Assembly (NCBI RefSeq): GCF_902833645.1
Contig: NZ_CADFGE010000006.1
Span: 310,001 to 374,000 of the forward strand
Reading direction: 5' to 3'
DNA from: Paraburkholderia fungorum
GTDB taxonomy: Bacteria > Pseudomonadota > Gammaproteobacteria > Burkholderiales > Burkholderiaceae
DNA: 64,000 nt
Below, in pieces: positions 49,580-57,982 of the stretch. Made by a program: the position numbers and the translations under genes. The notes under the pieces were generated by a model. It saw nothing but the letters and a program-made list of their open reading frames with translations, searched no databases and had not been told where the DNA came from. Positions within the stretch are counted from its first letter, which is position 1, and each line of letters starts with the position of its first letter.

Positions 49580-51841
49580 ATGTCAAACGAAGCAAAGTGC
49601 CCGTTCAACCATACCGCCGGTGGCGGCACGACGAATCGTGACTGGTGGCCAAAGCAACTGCGGCTCGATTTGCTCAGCCAGCACTCCAGCAAGTCCAACC
49701 CGCTGGACAACAGCTTCAACTACGCCGAAGCTTTCAGGAGCCTCGATCTCGCCGCGGTGAAGAAGGACCTCGCCGCGCTGATGACGAATTCGCAGGATTG
49801 GTGGCCGGCCGACTTCGGTCACTACGGCCCGCTCTTTATCCGCATGGCATGGCACAGCGCCGGTACGTACCGCACGGGCGACGGCCGCGGCGGCGCCGGG
49901 CGCGGCCAGCAGCGGTTCGCGCCGCTCAATAGCTGGCCGGACAACGTCAGTCTCGACAAGGCCCGCCGGCTGCTATGGCCGATCAAACAGAAGTACGGGC
50001 AGAAAATTTCCTGGGCCGACCTGCTGATCCTGACCGGCAACGTGGCGCTGGAAACCATGGGCTTCAAGACTTTCGGCTTCGGCGGCGGCCGTGAGGACAC
50101 GTGGGAGCCGGATCTCGACGTCTATTGGGGCAACGAAAAAACCTGGCTCGGCGGCGACGTCCGCTATGGCAAGGGTGCAGCCGGTAAGCAGGACGACGAA
50201 GGCGTGATCGTCGCCGACGAAGAATTGCACGGCAGCGAAACCAGCCGCGACGAGCATGGGCGTGTGCTGGAAAACCCGCTGGCCGCGGTTCAGATGGGTT
50301 TGATCTATGTGAACCCGGAAGGCCCCGACGGCAATCCCGATCCGCTTGCAGCGGCCCATGACATTCGCGAAACGTTCGGGCGCATGGCGATGAACGACGA
50401 GGAAACGGTCGCGCTGATCGCCGGCGGCCACACTTTCGGCAAAACGCACGGTGCGGGTCCCGCCAGCAACGTGGGGCCGGAGCCGGAGGCTGCGGGCCTG
50501 GAAAATCAGGGATTGGGCTGGAAGAACAGCTTCGGCACCGGTCGCGGAGCCGACGCGATCACGAGCGGCCTGGAAGTCACCTGGACCAGCACGCCGACGC
50601 AGTGGAGCAATGGATTCCTCCAGAACCTGTTCGGCCATGAATGGGAGTTGACGAAGAGCCCCGCGGGCGCCAATCAGTGGGTCGCCAAGGACGGCGGCGA
50701 AACGATTCCGCATGCGTTCGACCCCGCAAAGAAGCAGCGGCCTACGATGCTCACCACGGATCTCTCGCTGCGCTTCGACCCTGCTTACGAGAAGATCTCG
50801 CGGCGCTTCCTCGAGAATCCCGATCAGCTTGCCGATGCGTTCGCCCGTGCGTGGTTCAAGCTGACCCACCGTGACATGGGGCCGCGCGCCCGTTACCTGG
50901 GCCCGGAAGTGCCGGCTGAAGAACTGCTCTGGCAAGACCCGATTCCGGCGGTCGATCACCCGTTGGTCGATGAAGCGGATATCGCCTCGCTCAAGCAGAA
51001 GATCTTGTCCTCCGGACTATCCGTCTCGCAACTGGTCACGACCGCCTGGGCGTCGGCCTCCACCTTCCGCGGTTCCGACAAGCGCGGTGGCGCCAATGGC
51101 GCGCGCATTCGCCTCGCGCCGCAGAAAGACTGGCCGGTCAATCAGCCCGAGCAACTGGGCAGCGTGCTGAAGACCCTGGAAGGCATCCAGGCCGAATTCA
51201 ACGGCGCGCAGTCCGGTGGCAAGAAAGTTTCGCTGGCTGACCTGATCGTGCTGGCAGGCAACGCCGGCATCGAGAAGGCGGCGGAGAAAGCAGGCCATAA
51301 GGTGAGCGTGCCTTTTGCGCCCGGTCGCATGGATGCGTCGCAAGAGCAGACCGATGTGGAATCGGTCGGGTTCCTCGAACCGGTCGCCGATGGTTTCCGC
51401 AACTATCTCAAAGGCAAGCTCGGTGTATCCGCTGAGGATTTGCTGATCGACAAGGCGCAATTGCTGACTTTGACCGCACCCGAGATGACGGCGCTGATCG
51501 GCGGCCTGCGCGTTCTGAATGTGAATGCCGGGCAGAACCAGCATGGCGTGTTCACGAAGCAGCCGGAAACACTGACCAACGACTTCTTCCGCAACCTGCT
51601 CGACATGGGTACGGAATGGACGCCGGTTTCAGCGGCCAACGAGACGTTCGAAGGGCGTGATCGCAAGACCGGCGAAGTGAAATGGACCGGCAGCCGTGTC
51701 GATCTGGTGTTCGGCTCGCATGCCCAGTTGCGGGCGCTGGGCGAAGTCTATGCAAGTGACGATGGGCAGGAGAAATTTATCCGCGACTTTGTTGCGGCCT
51801 GGGTCAAGGTGATGAACCTCGACCGGTTCGATCTCGCCTGA
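49580..51841 (+). CDS. katG: Catalase-peroxidase KatG
   Basis: KatG destroys H2O2 by catalase and peroxidase reactions at heme b. The 753-residue protein has both peroxidase-like halves. In the N-terminal half the distal residues are R88, W91 and H92 (FIRMAWHSAGTYR), and the Trp-Tyr-Met adduct is W91-Y243-M269 (LIYVNPEGPDG, FGRMAMND). The proximal histidine is H284 (AGGHTFGKTHG). The C-terminal half has lost heme binding as usual. AAGGAG precedes the ATG. The 293 bases upstream (49287-49579) hold no gene; an OxyR site is possible but not clear. Confidence 0.95.
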   Translation: MSNEAKCPFNHTAGGGTTNRDWWPKQLRLDLLSQHSSKSNPLDNSFNYAEAFRSLDLAAVKKDLAALMTNSQDWWPADFGHYGPLFIRMAWHSAGTYRTGDGRGGAGRGQQRFAPLNSWPDNVSLDKARRLLWPIKQKYGQKISWADLLILTGNVALETMGFKTFGFGGGREDTWEPDLDVYWGNEKTWLGGDVRYGKGAAGKQDDEGVIVADEELHGSETSRDEHGRVLENPLAAVQMGLIYVNPEGPDGNPDPLAAAHDIRETFGRMAMNDEETVALIAGGHTFGKTHGAGPASNVGPEPEAAGLENQGLGWKNSFGTGRGADAITSGLEVTWTSTPTQWSNGFLQNLFGHEWELTKSPAGANQWVAKDGGETIPHAFDPAKKQRPTMLTTDLSLRFDPAYEKISRRFLENPDQLADAFARAWFKLTHRDMGPRARYLGPEVPAEELLWQDPIPAVDHPLVDEADIASLKQKILSSGLSVSQLVTTAWASASTFRGSDKRGGANGARIRLAPQKDWPVNQPEQLGSVLKTLEGIQAEFNGAQSGGKKVSLADLIVLAGNAGIEKAAEKAGHKVSVPFAPGRMDASQEQTDVESVGFLEPVADGFRNYLKGKLGVSAEDLLIDKAQLLTLTAPEMTALIGGLRVLNVNAGQNQHGVFTKQPETLTNDFFRNLLDMGTEWTPVSAANETFEGRDRKTGEVKWTGSRVDLVFGSHAQLRALGEVYASDDGQEKFIRDFVAAWVKVMNLDRFDLA

Positions 51842-51858
51842 ATCTTTTGAGCAGGTGC

Positions 51859-51892
51859 GGGTCCCGCCGGGCTTGTTGGCCTGGCGGGACCC
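51859..51892 (+). terminator. Terminator hairpin after katG
   Basis: GGGTCCCGCC at 51859-51868 pairs with GGCGGGACCC at 51883-51892, 17 bases after the katG stop. The T-run is weak. Confidence 0.7.
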
Positions 51893-52047
51893 GGGTTTCC
51901 CTGTTGCCGTTTGGTGCCGCAGTTTCCGCCTCGCAGTCATAGCCCGGGATCCCGGCTGCGTCGGAACTCGCGCGCAATTCCCACGCTGATACGTAACCGG
52001 GAACACAACGGCCCCCAAGCTGGGTAACGAAGTCGGCTAATGCGCTG

Positions 52048-52146
52048 ATGCTCAGGCTCGACGATCAGCCGGTGCAGATCATTCTGGCCGTGACTGAAGA
52101 GAAGGCCGGGCAGCTTCTGGATATCGTGCGAGCCGCGGGGCTACCG
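52048..52146 (+). pseudogene. Possible gene fragment cut by the copC locus
   Basis: The frame MLRLDDQPVQIILAVTEEKA, then GQLLDIVRAAGLPLF, reads like a genuine protein for 33 codons and then runs into the antisense of copC. There is no clear ribosome site. I cannot name the family. It may be the remains of a gene that once followed katG. The rest of the 51842-52146 gap holds only the katG terminator. Confidence 0.25.
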
Positions 52147-52524
52147 TTATTTCACCTTGAAGCTGTAGTGCCCCTGGGTACGATGCCCATCTTCCGCGAC
52201 CGCCACCCATGCGACCGAATAATCGCCCGGCGTCAGTGCGTTCAGCGCTACCGACATGTGCTTCCTGTTGGACGAATCGACCACGGATTTGCCGCTCGTC
52301 ACCGGTTTGCCCTTTGCATCGGTCACGGTAATCGAGCTGAATGCCGGTTCCAGACCGTCGTCGAAGTCGATCGTCACGTCCTTCTGGGCAGTGGTCACCG
52401 TGGAACCGGCGGATGGCGCCTGATGGGTCGGATACGCGTGAGCATGCGCCAGTTGCGCGACAGTCAACGCGAACGCGGCAACCAGGCCACGTGCTGTGAA
52501 TGAGTTCAGAAGAGAGGTTTTCAT
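52147..52524 (-). CDS. copC: CopC-family periplasmic copper-binding protein
   Basis: The 125-residue protein has a signal peptide ending LAHA, so that the mature chain starts HAYPTHQAPSAGS and His1 can be the Cu(II) ligand. The rest is the CopC beta-sandwich (VTIDFDDGLEPAFSSITVTD) with the C-terminal EDGHRTQGHYSFKV holding the other acidic and His ligands. The ATG follows directly after the TAA of the upstream gene. CopC binds or carries copper in the periplasm. There is no CopD here. Confidence 0.85.
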   Translation of the reverse strand: MKTSLLNSFTARGLVAAFALTVAQLAHAHAYPTHQAPSAGSTVTTAQKDVTIDFDDGLEPAFSSITVTDAKGKPVTSGKSVVDSSNRKHMSVALNALTPGDYSVAWVAVAEDGHRTQGHYSFKVK

Positions 52525-53454
52525 TTAATTGAAGAGCGGCTTGCCAAGAGAGTTGGGGAAGATGTCGTCGAAATACAGATGGGCATCGAATAGCACGCCC
52601 ACGTGATTGCCGCTCTGGCGATTGACCGGAATTTGCGCTTCGACGCCGAACTGTCCGTAACGGTTGAGCCAGAGCACGCCTGGGTTGACGGTGCCGGTGG
52701 TTTGACCGGCGCATGCGCCGGCCGTGCAGGTGCTCATCGGCGCTTCCACGACCAGCACCAGGTTGCTGAACGGTTGCGGGATGCCCAGGTTCTTCACCTG
52801 AGATTGCAGGTAAGGAATGCTGTACTGCAACGTCAAACCCCAGCCGAGCGAGTTCGGACCATTGTCGGATGAGGTAGTCGTCAGGTTCGGCCCGATCTCC
52901 CCCGTCACGGCAAAGGGACGCAGGTAGCCAAGTGAGGCAGGCAGGTCGCCAAAGCCCTTGCCGAAATAAAAACTTGGCGTGAGCGTGGAATAAGCGTTGG
53001 CGATCGATTTTGCGCCGGTGCCGCCGATTTCCGCGAGCAGTCCTATCGACGCCATGAACTCGTGACGCGCATTGGCGTAGATCATGTACTTCGCGCCCAC
53101 GCTGAGGTTGTCCCAGCCCTTGGCCGAGCCCCCGTTCGGCGCGTTCTGCGTGACGTAGTTGCTGCCAATGCTGAACGCGAGATTCTTTGTGATCAGCTTG
53201 TCCCACTCGTAGGAGACGGTGTTGACGTTCATGTTGTCACCGTTGTCGTCCTGCGTCTTGATATGGCCGAACTGGGTGTCGAATTCATCGCCGACGCCTG
53301 GGTCGTCGACCGTCAAGGTGGCGGGGAATACCCGATCGCCGACGACCGAATGGGCCGAAGCAGCCGGCGAACCGGCAAGGCAGGCGGCGGCGCCGGCGGC
53401 CGCCATCAGAGCGGCGCGCGCAGGCGCCGCGTGCCGCTTGAAGAGCTTACGCAT
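52525..53454 (-). CDS. Outer-membrane beta-barrel-like protein cotranscribed with copC
   Basis: The 309-residue protein has a signal peptide (to about residue 35, SPAASAH) and amphipathic strands throughout (LAFSIGSNYVTQ, LSVGAKYMIYANARHEFMASIGLLAEIG in pieces, FGVEAQIPVNRQSGNHVGVLFDAHLYFDD in pieces). This fits a family of outer-membrane barrels of unknown role that occur with copper genes. AAGGA precedes ATG 53454; a TTG lies further upstream. It is joined to copC without a gap, so copper handling at the outer membrane is inferred. Confidence 0.7.
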   Translation of the reverse strand: MRKLFKRHAAPARAALMAAAGAAACLAGSPAASAHSVVGDRVFPATLTVDDPGVGDEFDTQFGHIKTQDDNGDNMNVNTVSYEWDKLITKNLAFSIGSNYVTQNAPNGGSAKGWDNLSVGAKYMIYANARHEFMASIGLLAEIGGTGAKSIANAYSTLTPSFYFGKGFGDLPASLGYLRPFAVTGEIGPNLTTTSSDNGPNSLGWGLTLQYSIPYLQSQVKNLGIPQPFSNLVLVVEAPMSTCTAGACAGQTTGTVNPGVLWLNRYGQFGVEAQIPVNRQSGNHVGVLFDAHLYFDDIFPNSLGKPLFN

Positions 53455-53557
53455 GATTGAGTCCTTCTCCAATTGTCTTGATACCGCGCAGCGCGTGCGT
53501 GCGGCGACACGCCACGACTGCTCGCACAGCGCGGATTCTGTTCAGGTACAGGTCGAC

Positions 53558-53938
53558 TCAGGAAAAGACAGGCGGCGCGCGCGGCTGGGCCGCGGTGTAG
53601 AAGAGGGGGACGTGGAGCGCATTGCGCGTGGCGACAACCGGCGCACGCACGACCAATTGCGTGGCGGCAAACACCGCCGGCGTGCCCGGCAATACCGGTG
53701 CATGAGCAAGCATGCCGCAGTAGGCGCACGCTTGCCAGTGGAATGCTGAGGAGTGCGACGACTTGCCGGCATGCGCGAGCGGCGTGGTGTCCGGCTCCGC
53801 GGTGCAGTAGCTCGAGAGTGCTTCGCCCAGCCGGTTATGTGCCGCGAGTGCCTGCGAAACCGTTGGCGCAAGCGTGCTCATCAGGATCGCAAGCAATCCG
53901 AGCAGGTTGCCAATCTTCAGGAGGCGCGAGCGAAACAT
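53558..53938 (-). CDS. DUF2946-family protein
   Basis: The 126-residue protein has a hydrophobic N-terminal segment (LLGLLAILMSTLAPTVSQALA), probably a signal or anchor, then H-rich HAGKSSHSSAFHWQACAYCGMLAH with a CAYCG pair and an APVLPGTPAVF helix start. The Cys/His cluster fits the DUF2946 family, usually found with copper genes. It is upstream of and in line with the barrel and copC genes, 103 bases apart. Likely a periplasmic metal-linked protein. Confidence 0.75.
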   Translation of the reverse strand: MFRSRLLKIGNLLGLLAILMSTLAPTVSQALAAHNRLGEALSSYCTAEPDTTPLAHAGKSSHSSAFHWQACAYCGMLAHAPVLPGTPAVFAATQLVVRAPVVATRNALHVPLFYTAAQPRAPPVFS

Positions 53939-54141
53939 GCTGAGAACGGAGCACGCATACAGGTAAGAGCGAGGCGCTGATTATGCCACGCGGCTACTCA
54001 GCCAAAGATACAAGGTTTCACATGTCCAAGGTAGCGCTATTACCAATTTCAGCGCAGGGTTACAACCGGCTTACGAGCGTGCGAAGTCACGCTTTCGATG
54101 CCGTCAGTCCGCTCGAACCCCGGGCGGACTGACGCGTGCCG

Positions 54142-55197
54142 TTAGCGGCTCACTTCCAGTTCGTCGAAACGCTTTGCCCGATAGATCAGGACCGACGCAA
54201 TCCAGCTAAGAACGAAGATGCCGATGATGATGTAGCCGAGCGTTCCGAAATTTTCATTGAGCGTGCCGATGGCATCCCACACCGGACCTTGCAGCTTCAA
54301 CTGGTCGGCGATCAGCCCCAGCGCTTCGATACCGCCAATCACGACGGCCACGATGACCGACACCAGCGTGATGGTCATGTTGTAGTAGATTTTGCGGATC
54401 GGTTTCAGGTAGGCCCAGCCGTAGGCGCCTAACATCAGGTGTCCGTCAAGCGTATCGATCAGCGACATGCCGGCGCTGAAGAGGACGGGAAACACCATGA
54501 TCGCCCATGGAGAGAGACCCCTGGAGGCCTGCGTTGCGGCGATCCCTAGCAAGCCGATTTCGGTTGCCGTATCGAATCCCAGGCCAAACAGGAAGCCTAG
54601 CGGGTACATGTGCCAGCTACGCGTAATCAGGCGGAACAGCGGGCGAAAGAGCCGGGACAGAAAGCCGCGATCCGCCAGCAGCATGTCGAAATCGTCTTCG
54701 ACATATTTGCCGCCGTTTCTGACGTGACGCCACGCGCTATAGATCGACTTGAGAATGATCAGATTCATGAGCGCGATCGCGAACAGAAACAGCGCCGACA
54801 CCAGGGTTCCGATGACCCCGCCAATTTCCTTGTAATGATCGAAACGCGTTTGCATGGCGGATGCCGTAATCGCAACGGCGACGGACGCGAGCACGACAAC
54901 CGTTGAATGGCCAAGCGAAAAGAAGAAGCCCACCGCCACAGGCCGCTTCTTTTCCTGCATCAATTTGCGCGTGACATTGTCGATTGCGGCGATGTGATCG
55001 GCGTCGACGGCATGACGCAATCCGAAACCATAGGCCAGCAGCGCGGTTCCGAGCAGCAGCGGATGGTTGCGGAATGCCACGACGGCCCAGGTCCACGCCA
55101 GCACGTTGAGCGCGATTAACAGGCTGTAGATGCCGAAGAGCTTGCTTCGCACCTCCGTACTCGAGTCACTGAAAACTTTGGCAAACTGAGAAATCAT
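54142..55197 (-). CDS. NiCoT-family cobalt/nickel permease
   Basis: The 351-residue inner-membrane protein has the NiCoT signature in helix 2, RHAVDADHIAAIDNVTRK, and the second motif GLGFDTATEIGLL, with eight hydrophobic helices. The cobalamin riboswitch in its leader makes cobalt the likely substrate rather than nickel. The HoxN/NixA family works as a single-component permease. It has no urease, hydrogenase or cobalamin gene next to it. Confidence 0.9.
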   Translation of the reverse strand: MISQFAKVFSDSSTEVRSKLFGIYSLLIALNVLAWTWAVVAFRNHPLLLGTALLAYGFGLRHAVDADHIAAIDNVTRKLMQEKKRPVAVGFFFSLGHSTVVVLASVAVAITASAMQTRFDHYKEIGGVIGTLVSALFLFAIALMNLIILKSIYSAWRHVRNGGKYVEDDFDMLLADRGFLSRLFRPLFRLITRSWHMYPLGFLFGLGFDTATEIGLLGIAATQASRGLSPWAIMVFPVLFSAGMSLIDTLDGHLMLGAYGWAYLKPIRKIYYNMTITLVSVIVAVVIGGIEALGLIADQLKLQGPVWDAIGTLNENFGTLGYIIIGIFVLSWIASVLIYRAKRFDELEVSR

Positions 55198-55239
55198 CGG
55201 TTAGGTCCTTGGGATTGGCGCGTCCCATTTGAGGGAGAA

Positions 55240-55358
55240 GCAGGTCGACAAGAGGTCTGACTCCCGGTTCAGCAATCGTGAGACTGCCCAAGCGGATACA
55301 GCGGCGCGACCGTGCCGGATTCTCACCGGCTTCACTTTCCGTCCTGACAAGGTGATGC
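55240..55358 (-). promoter_or_regulatory. Cobalamin (AdoCbl) riboswitch
   Basis: Reading the minus strand, GGAAAGTGAAGCCGGTGAGA is followed by ATCCGGCACGG, the core CGCCGCTGTAT (B12-box relative) and GGGAGTCAGAC near 55260, in the order and spacing of cobalamin riboswitches. It ends about 40 bases before the permease ATG. High cobalamin should turn off the permease. Confidence 0.85.
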
Positions 55359-55364
55359 CTGACG

Positions 55365-55394
55365 CTTATACAATGCGGGCGCGTTGAGCGGCAA
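55365..55394 (-). promoter_or_regulatory. Likely promoter of the riboswitch-permease transcript
   Basis: On the minus strand TTGCCG (55389-55394) and TATAAG (55365-55370) are 18 bases apart, just upstream of the riboswitch. Confidence 0.55.
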
Positions 55395-55722
55395 GTATGG
55401 TTTGCGTCGTAATCGATATTCGTGCATCCGGCATCCGCTTTTGTATGAGAGTTTGAGAAACATGCACAAGAGTCATGCCACCTCTGATGCGGTCAGGCGA
55501 AGAACGCTGTTGCCATGGGGATTTCAACCGACACGGCAAACGAGGCCATGTGCTGCCGGCATGCACCTGTCTGGCGCAACATGCGTAACGGCTGGGCATG
55601 GGCGCCATGGCGGTGCATGCGGATGCAGGATCGTTCACGCCCGGGCGCTTAGCCGGCATCCGCAAGACGGTTCGCCGCGAGGCAAAGGCACAAAGGCACA
55701 AGGGCGGGCAGTACCTCGGTCT
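55395..55722. other. 328-base stretch without a supported gene
   Basis: It lies between the permease promoter and the end of a hydrolase gene. I see no convincing protein frame, terminator or operator. Confidence 0.45.
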
Positions 55723-56631
55723 TCATTGCCCGGTAGCCGTTCTGACGAACTCGGCCAGGTCGCGATTGAAACGATCGGGTTCCTCAATAAACGGCGCGTG
55801 GCCTGATTCAGCGTACACCTTGCTGACGATGCGGGGATTGAGCGCGGTGGCGCGGGCAAGCGTCGCTTGGGTATCGACCAGCGAATCCTTGCCGCCGTAT
55901 AGGAAGAGCAATGGCACATGCGCGTTGCCGAGACCTTCGGCGGCGAATACCGTCATCGTAGGGACTTCTCGTTGCATGTCCCAGGACGCCATCGCGGCGG
56001 TGGCGAGCAGCCGGGTGAACGTGTCGGCATCAGGCCGCTGGTTGAAGCAAAGTCCGACAAAGCTGCGCTCGCCGTCGAGATGCGTCTTCAGATCACGGGC
56101 GTTCATGTCCCGGTAGACCTCGGGGTGCGCCACGAGCTGGCTGGGCGTCAGTTCGACCACACCATCCACGTACACGGCGCCGGCGATGGCGCGATCGCCA
56201 TAGGCTGCGAGGTAGTTGGATATCACCACGCCACCAAGCGACCATCCGACCACGACGGGTTTCTTCGCATGCGAGCCATTGATCACCGCCGCGAGGTCGT
56301 CGCCCCAGCGGCGGCCGTCGTGATACGGCGCAGCACCGGTTGGCTTGTCCGACAGACCGTGGCCGCGCAGATCGTACGTAATGATCCGGTACCCGCGCAA
56401 TGCGGGGCTTTGCACCTGCGCGTCCCAGTTCAGGCGACTGCCGAGCAGACCGTGGATCAGAATGACCGGCGGGCCGTTGGGGTTGCCGGTTTCCTGAACC
56501 GCCAGCCTGACCCCGTCCTTCGATGCAACCATATAGTTCGTCGAAGCGGCGGCCGCCGCGGGTACGAACGAGAGGAGGGTGCTCGCCGCAACTGCGGCAA
56601 TCAACACGTTACTGAGAATTCGGGCGCACAT
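55723..56631 (-). CDS. Secreted alpha/beta hydrolase under MerR control
   Basis: The 302-residue protein has a signal peptide (about residues 1-29), the oxyanion loop VILIHGLLGSRLNW, nucleophile S131 in GWSLGG and the C-terminal SGHAPFIEEP with the catalytic histidine. It is divergent from a MerR-family gene with a typical MerR promoter between them. Natural substrate unknown; a perhydrolase or esterase function is possible. Confidence 0.85.
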   Translation of the reverse strand: MCARILSNVLIAAVAASTLLSFVPAAAAASTNYMVASKDGVRLAVQETGNPNGPPVILIHGLLGSRLNWDAQVQSPALRGYRIITYDLRGHGLSDKPTGAAPYHDGRRWGDDLAAVINGSHAKKPVVVGWSLGGVVISNYLAAYGDRAIAGAVYVDGVVELTPSQLVAHPEVYRDMNARDLKTHLDGERSFVGLCFNQRPDADTFTRLLATAAMASWDMQREVPTMTVFAAEGLGNAHVPLLFLYGGKDSLVDTQATLARATALNPRIVSKVYAESGHAPFIEEPDRFNRDLAEFVRTATGQ

Positions 56632-56662
56632 GGCATAGTCCTCACGATGAACAGTTCAGCCA

Positions 56663-56693
56663 GTCTCAACCCTCACACTGATGTGAGAGTCAA
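56663..56693 (-). promoter_or_regulatory. MerR-type promoter of the hydrolase gene
   Basis: On the minus strand TTGACT (56688-56693) and TGAGAC (56663-56668) are 19 bases apart, and the spacer holds the inverted repeat CTCACA-TCAG-TGTGAG. A 19-base spacer with a central dyad is the mark of promoters activated by DNA distortion by MerR proteins. Confidence 0.75.
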
Positions 56694-56717
56694 GCGGCTT
56701 GTGCTAAGCTGTTTTTC

Positions 56718-57116
56718 ATGAACAGGATGCCCGCACGCGAATTGCCGACCATCGTGCTGACCATCGGCGAGCTCTCGCAGCGCACCGGCGCGAGCGTGCG
56801 GTCGATACGGCACTACGACGAACACGGTCTGCTCGCATCGGTGCGAGCGAGCAACGGCTACCGCATGTTTCCCGACAAGGCGGTCGCGCAGGTCCGGCAG
56901 ATCCAGCGCATGATCGCGACCGGTTTCACCATCGAGGATATTCGCGGATTCCCGGACTGCATGCTGTTGATTGAAGGCGCCCGGTCGTGCGACCAGATCA
57001 CCGACGTTCAGCGGCAACGCCTCGCCGCTATCGATCGTCAGATCGCGGATCTTGAACGGCGTCGCACCAGGCTCATCAAGACCTTGTCGGAAGGCGCGGT
57101 TCCGCCGGTCGATTGA
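56718..57116 (+). CDS. MerR-family transcriptional regulator
   Basis: The 132-residue protein has the MerR winged helix (LTIGELSQRTGASVRSIRHYDEHGL in pieces, then GYRMFPDKAVAQVRQIQRMIATGF) and a dimerisation coiled coil (QRQRLAAIDRQIADLERRRTRL). A cysteine pair at CMLLIEGARSC is present, but there is no standard metal-binding loop. It likely activates the divergent hydrolase gene in response to an unknown ligand or stress. Confidence 0.85.
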   Translation: MNRMPARELPTIVLTIGELSQRTGASVRSIRHYDEHGLLASVRASNGYRMFPDKAVAQVRQIQRMIATGFTIEDIRGFPDCMLLIEGARSCDQITDVQRQRLAAIDRQIADLERRRTRLIKTLSEGAVPPVD

Positions 57117-57129
57117 AGCGCGCAGGCAT

Positions 57130-57297
57130 GGAAAACCCAGTGTGTCTGCCGGATTTCTCGATCGCGGAGATCAATTCACGCGCGGCCACCGAAGTCGTAT
57201 TCGCGTACGCGTAGAACTTCACATTGGGCAGCGTGGGCATTCCATCGGCTTTGTCGAGTACGCGCGCCGACACGAGCATGGTCCGCTGCCGGATCAC
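57130..57297 (-). pseudogene. Remnant of a LysR C-terminal domain
   Basis: The minus-strand frame holds LVSARVLDKADGMPTLPNVK and FYAYANTTSVAARELISAIE. This pattern (short acidic-Gly-x-P turn, LP-x-V, a strand, then an AARELI helix) is like the last ~50 residues of LysR effector domains. No helix-turn-helix or rest of the gene is near. It overlaps the end of the DUF2501 gene as GTGA, which seems accidental. Confidence 0.4.
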
Positions 57298-57752
57298 AGC
57301 AGGGATTTGCCTTGGGCGAGAATCTTGTCGCAGACCTGCTTCGTGACCTGTTGCTGCAGACCACCGCCGCTCAGGTCAAGTTGCTGGCCATTGCCGCTGC
57401 TCAGGATGCCCTTGGCGCCGTTGGTATAGCCGCTGTCGGACGAGGCTGAACTGGAGCCGCCGGGAAGCTTGCTCATCAGCGAGTCCTTGACCGAAGACGC
57501 GCTGTTGCCGTTGAGATAGTTGTTCTTGATGCAGAACTCGAGCACGCCCGCCACGTTGCTTGTGCTGCCCGAGGTCAATGACTGACCCGACAGGGCACTG
57601 CCCACGCTGCCAAGGCTCCCCAGGCCACCGGACGACCCGCCGCCTCCGCTCTGGTTGAGCAGGTTTCCGAGCTGCGCCTGGGCAGCGCAGACAGGTAGCA
57701 ACGCGGCGATCAGGATCCCGGTAGCGGTGGCGCGATAGGTACGTGCTTTCAT
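57294..57752 (-). CDS. DUF2501 (YjjA-like) secreted protein
   Basis: The 152-residue protein has a signal peptide (ILIAALLPVCAAQAQ), a Gly/Ser-rich middle and a conserved C-terminal part with VLEFCIKNNYLNG and QQQVTKQVCDKILAQGKSLL, two cysteines that could pair. AAGGAG precedes the ATG. The family is periplasmic and of unknown function. Confidence 0.8.
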   Translation of the reverse strand: MKARTYRATATGILIAALLPVCAAQAQLGNLLNQSGGGGSSGGLGSLGSVGSALSGQSLTSGSTSNVAGVLEFCIKNNYLNGNSASSVKDSLMSKLPGGSSSASSDSGYTNGAKGILSSGNGQQLDLSGGGLQQQVTKQVCDKILAQGKSLL

Positions 57753-57982
57753 ACTCGAACTCCTTCGGATGGCTGGAAATCCTCTTTACTATAGTTCTTT
57801 TCCCATCCGTGGCAGACTCGGCGCCCCAATCGCGCTATCCAACATGCATCCATCACCTGACAGCGGGGCCTCGAACACGGCGCATAGCGGGCCGGTCACG
57901 CAGCCCGATCAATCGGCAAGCGTGCGCCGAAGCATTCGCGGGGTGAAGGGCGGACGGGGCCGCCCTGCGCAGCACGGCGAAA

